DNA of 7,778 nucleotides from NCBI GenBank assembly GCA_030632035.1, contig DAOVJZ010000065.1, positions 1 through 7,778 of the forward strand, written 5' to 3'. The position numbers were made by a program, and so were the translations under genes. Within the stretch, counting starts at the first letter, position 1; every line of letters starts with the position of its first letter. Below are positions 5,609 to 7,778 of the stretch, piece by piece. The DNA comes from Granulosicoccaceae bacterium (GTDB lineage: Bacteria; Pseudomonadota; Gammaproteobacteria; DAOVJZ01). The notes below the pieces were generated by a model. That model had not been told where the DNA came from. It did no database searches and was given only the letters and a program-made list of their open reading frames with translations.

Positions 5609-7486
5609 ATGGCACTGTTACAAATTTCAGAACCCGGACAATCCGATGCCCCGCATCAGCACAAGCTGGCCGCCGGTATTGATTTAGGCACAACCAATTC
5701 ACTGGTTGCAACCGTACGCAGTGGCGTACCTGAAACGCTACCCAATAAACAAGGTGAACACTTGTTGCCATCCGTTGTGCAATACAAAAAAGATTCTGCA
5801 CCTGTCGTTGGTTCTGAAGCCAGGGCTGCCGCAACAAAAGATCCATTGAATACTATTAGTTCTGTTAAACGTTTTATGGGACGTGGTCTGGATGATGTGA
5901 AATTACTGGGCTCACAACTGCCTTATGAATTTGTTGATTCAGAATCTGACATGCCGCGTTTACGCACAGTAGCCGGTGATTTCAGTCCTGTCGAGATTTC
6001 AGCCGACATTCTCAAGACTCTAAAACAATGTGCACAAGAATCGTTGGGTGATGAACTGACGGGCGTTGTGATAACAGTGCCAGCCTATTTTGATGATGCC
6101 CAACGTCAGGCAACAAAAGATGCGGCCAGACTGGCCGGTCTTAATGTATTACGTTTAATGAATGAACCAACGGCTGCAGCCGTTGCTTACGGTCTGGATC
6201 GTGGTTCCGAAGGTGTGCATGCCGTGTTTGATCTGGGTGGCGGCACATTTGATATTTCTATCCTGCGATTGAATAAAGGCGTCTTTGAGGTGCTGGCCAC
6301 TGCCGGTGATTCTGCACTCGGTGGCGATGACATGGATCACGCCATTGCTGAATGGATCATGCAACAGGCCAGCATTAATGATGATGCGGATCATGCCCAG
6401 TTGCGCCGCTTGATGCATGTGTCGCGTGATGCCAAAGAGGCGTTAACAGAAAGTGATAAGACAACTGTAAAAATTGAATTGAGTGATGGCACTTTCTGGG
6501 AAGGGGAACTAACCAGAGACACATTTAACGAATTGGTTGACTCATTGATTCGAAAGACATTGATCCCTTGTCGACGCACATTGCGTGATGCGGGTATTAC
6601 AGCAGAAGATATTCAGGAAGTGGTTATGGTCGGTGGTTCAACCCGTGTACCACGTGTGCGTGAATTAGTGGGTGAATTTTTTGGTCGTGAGCCGCTGGTT
6701 GATATTGATCCGGATAAAGTGGTCGCTATTGGTGCAGCCGTGCAGGCTGATATTCTCGCGGGCAACAATCCGGACAGTGAAATGCTATTGCTGGATATCA
6801 CGCCGCTTTCATTGGGGCTTGAAACGATGGGTGGCTTGGTAGAAAAAGTTATTTCACGCAATACGCCAATCCCGGTTGCACGTGCACAGGATTTCACTAC
6901 GTTTAAAGATGGCCAAACTGCATTGGCATTGCATATCCTGCAAGGTGAACGTGAACTGGTGACGGATTGTCGTTCGCTCGCACGTTTTGAATTACGTGGA
7001 ATTCCAGCGATGGTGGCGGGTGCGGCGCGTATTCGTGTGACTTTTCAGGTTGATGCTGATGGCCTGTTAAGTGTGATGGCAAAAGAACAAACCACGGGTA
7101 CAGAAAGCAGTATTCAGGTGAAACCGTCTTATGGTTTAACAGATAATGAAATCGAACACATGCTGCGTGATTCATTTGATCATGCAGAAGACGATGCCGG
7201 TATGCGTATGTTGCGTGAAAAACAGGTCGAGGCCGATCGTGTTATTGAAGCACTGACGGCCGCCATTGAAGAAAATGGTGATGCACTGTTATCGCCACAG
7301 GAACGTGCCGAGATTGATACAAGCATGAAAAAGCTGGTGGTCGTGAAAGCCGGTGAAGATATCCGTGCTATCAAGAAAGCGATTAGCCAACTGGATAAGG
7401 CAACACAGGATTTTGCTGCCCGTAGAATGAATGCCAGCATTAACAAGGCGTTGACCGGGCACAAACTGGACGAATTTAATAATTAA
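5609..7486 (+). CDS. hscA: HscA, Hsp70-class chaperone for iron-sulfur assembly
   Basis: Specialised Hsp70 that binds the LPPVK motif of IscU and, with HscB, drives cluster transfer by ATP hydrolysis. The 625-residue protein compares with 616 in E. coli. The N-terminus MALLQISEPGQSDAPHQHKLAAGIDLG is nearly the E. coli one, which fixes the start. The nucleotide-binding domain covers 1 to about 391: phosphate-1 motif GIDLGTTNS (23-31), phosphate-2 DLGGGTFDIS (208-217) and adenosine motif VGGSTRVPRVRE (341-352). The interdomain linker LLLD (393-396) precedes TPLSLGLETMGG at the start of the substrate-binding domain. A helical lid fills the last 110 or so residues, ending in DFAARRMNASINKAL. Distinguished from DnaK by the N-terminal extension, the C-terminal sequence (no DnaK-type EEV-K end) and the isc neighbours. 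Likely translated by coupling to hscB, whose stop is 2 nt upstream. Confidence 0.98.
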   Translation: MALLQISEPGQSDAPHQHKLAAGIDLGTTNSLVATVRSGVPETLPNKQGEHLLPSVVQYKKDSAPVVGSEARAAATKDPLNTISSVKRFMGRGLDDVKLLGSQLPYEFVDSESDMPRLRTVAGDFSPVEISADILKTLKQCAQESLGDELTGVVITVPAYFDDAQRQATKDAARLAGLNVLRLMNEPTAAAVAYGLDRGSEGVHAVFDLGGGTFDISILRLNKGVFEVLATAGDSALGGDDMDHAIAEWIMQQASINDDADHAQLRRLMHVSRDAKEALTESDKTTVKIELSDGTFWEGELTRDTFNELVDSLIRKTLIPCRRTLRDAGITAEDIQEVVMVGGSTRVPRVRELVGEFFGREPLVDIDPDKVVAIGAAVQADILAGNNPDSEMLLLDITPLSLGLETMGGLVEKVISRNTPIPVARAQDFTTFKDGQTALALHILQGERELVTDCRSLARFELRGIPAMVAGAARIRVTFQVDADGLLSVMAKEQTTGTESSIQVKPSYGLTDNEIEHMLRDSFDHAEDDAGMRMLREKQVEADRVIEALTAAIEENGDALLSPQERAEIDTSMKKLVVVKAGEDIRAIKKAISQLDKATQDFAARRMNASINKALTGHKLDEFNN

Positions 7487-7503
7487 ACACTGAACTTAAT
7501 ACT

Positions 7504-7778
7504 ATGCCACAAATTATATTTTTACCTCATGAAGAAATTTGTCCCGACGGTGCTGTTGTTGAAGCAGAGCCAGGCACAACAGTGCTGGATGCTGCACTTG
7601 CCAACGGTATTGATATTGAACATGCTTGTGAAAAATCCTGTGCCTGCACAACTTGTCATGTGATTGTGCGTGAAGGTTTTGATTCCATGGAAGAGTCGGA
7701 TGAAACTGAAGACGATCTATTGGACAAGGCCTGGGGACTGGAACCGGAATCACGGTTGAGCTGTCAGTCGGTTGTGGC
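7504..7778 (+). CDS. fdx: Fdx, adrenodoxin-type [2Fe-2S] ferredoxin of the isc system (C-terminus beyond window)
   Basis: Supplies electrons for cluster assembly on IscU with IscS. From the ATG at 7504, 91 codons plus 2 nt are open to the window end. The protein begins MPQIIFLPHEEICPDGAVVEA, parallel to E. coli Fdx (111 residues), so about 20 residues are missing. The [2Fe-2S] ligands are complete: C42, C48 and C51 in EHACEKSCACTTCH, and C87 in ESRLSCQSVV. The non-ligand C46 known from E. coli Fdx is also present. The acidic stretch ESDETEDDLLDKAWGLEPE is the usual partner-binding helix. The gap from hscA is 17 nt without an obvious ribosome binding site. In this operon type iscX often follows, but that lies outside the window. 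Confidence 0.96.
   Translation, partial: MPQIIFLPHEEICPDGAVVEAEPGTTVLDAALANGIDIEHACEKSCACTTCHVIVREGFDSMEESDETEDDLLDKAWGLEPESRLSCQSVV

Noticed and set aside
1..7778. A previously undescribed system in this window
   Set aside because: Every gene belongs to a known family with intact key residues and sits in an order known from other gammaproteobacteria; no unassigned coding region of credible size remains.

Overview
This window is a conserved housekeeping stretch from a gammaproteobacterium, not an accessory region. Each predicted protein aligns almost without gaps to the E. coli or Pseudomonas protein as I remember it. The gene order suhB (divergent), trmJ, cysE, iscR, iscS, iscU, iscA, hscB, hscA, fdx is the one I recall from Pseudomonas and Azotobacter; cysE beside iscR argues against Enterobacteriaceae. 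Base composition is moderate and fairly even. I cannot name the genus, and I see no phage, IS, CRISPR or tRNA sequence.

Layout. Bases 1-518 (minus strand) hold the first two thirds of suhB, cut by the window edge. Bases 519-625 are a divergent intergenic region with a plausible suhB promoter. trmJ (626-1348, tRNA 2'-O-methyltransferase) is followed by a gap in which an 88-bp imperfect inverted-repeat element (1347-1434) overlaps the trmJ stop codon. cysE (1506-2324) encodes a short-type serine O-acetyltransferase. The 201-bp gap 2325-2525 is the control region of the isc operon. It carries two tandem 25-bp sequences 28 bp apart that match the type-1 IscR operator consensus as I remember it, with -35-like hexamers inside them. 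The isc operon then runs on the plus strand to the window end with gaps of 2 to 51 nt: iscR (2526-3014), iscS (3058-4272), iscU (4295-4675), iscA (4727-5050), hscB (5067-5606), hscA (5609-7486) and fdx (7504 onward, cut at 7778).

How the genes work together. CysE makes O-acetylserine, the precursor of cysteine. IscS takes sulfur from cysteine and passes it to the scaffold IscU. Fdx supplies electrons, and HscB with HscA drives cluster release from IscU. IscA is an A-type carrier. IscR senses cluster supply through its own [2Fe-2S] cluster and should repress the operon through the tandem boxes. All diagnostic catalytic and ligand residues are present, and I found no frameshift, fusion or truncation other than at the window edges.

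I found no credible undescribed system here. The points most worth a second look are the tandem IscR operator with its overlapping promoters, the nested inverted repeat after trmJ, and the poor ribosome binding sites in the second half of the isc operon.
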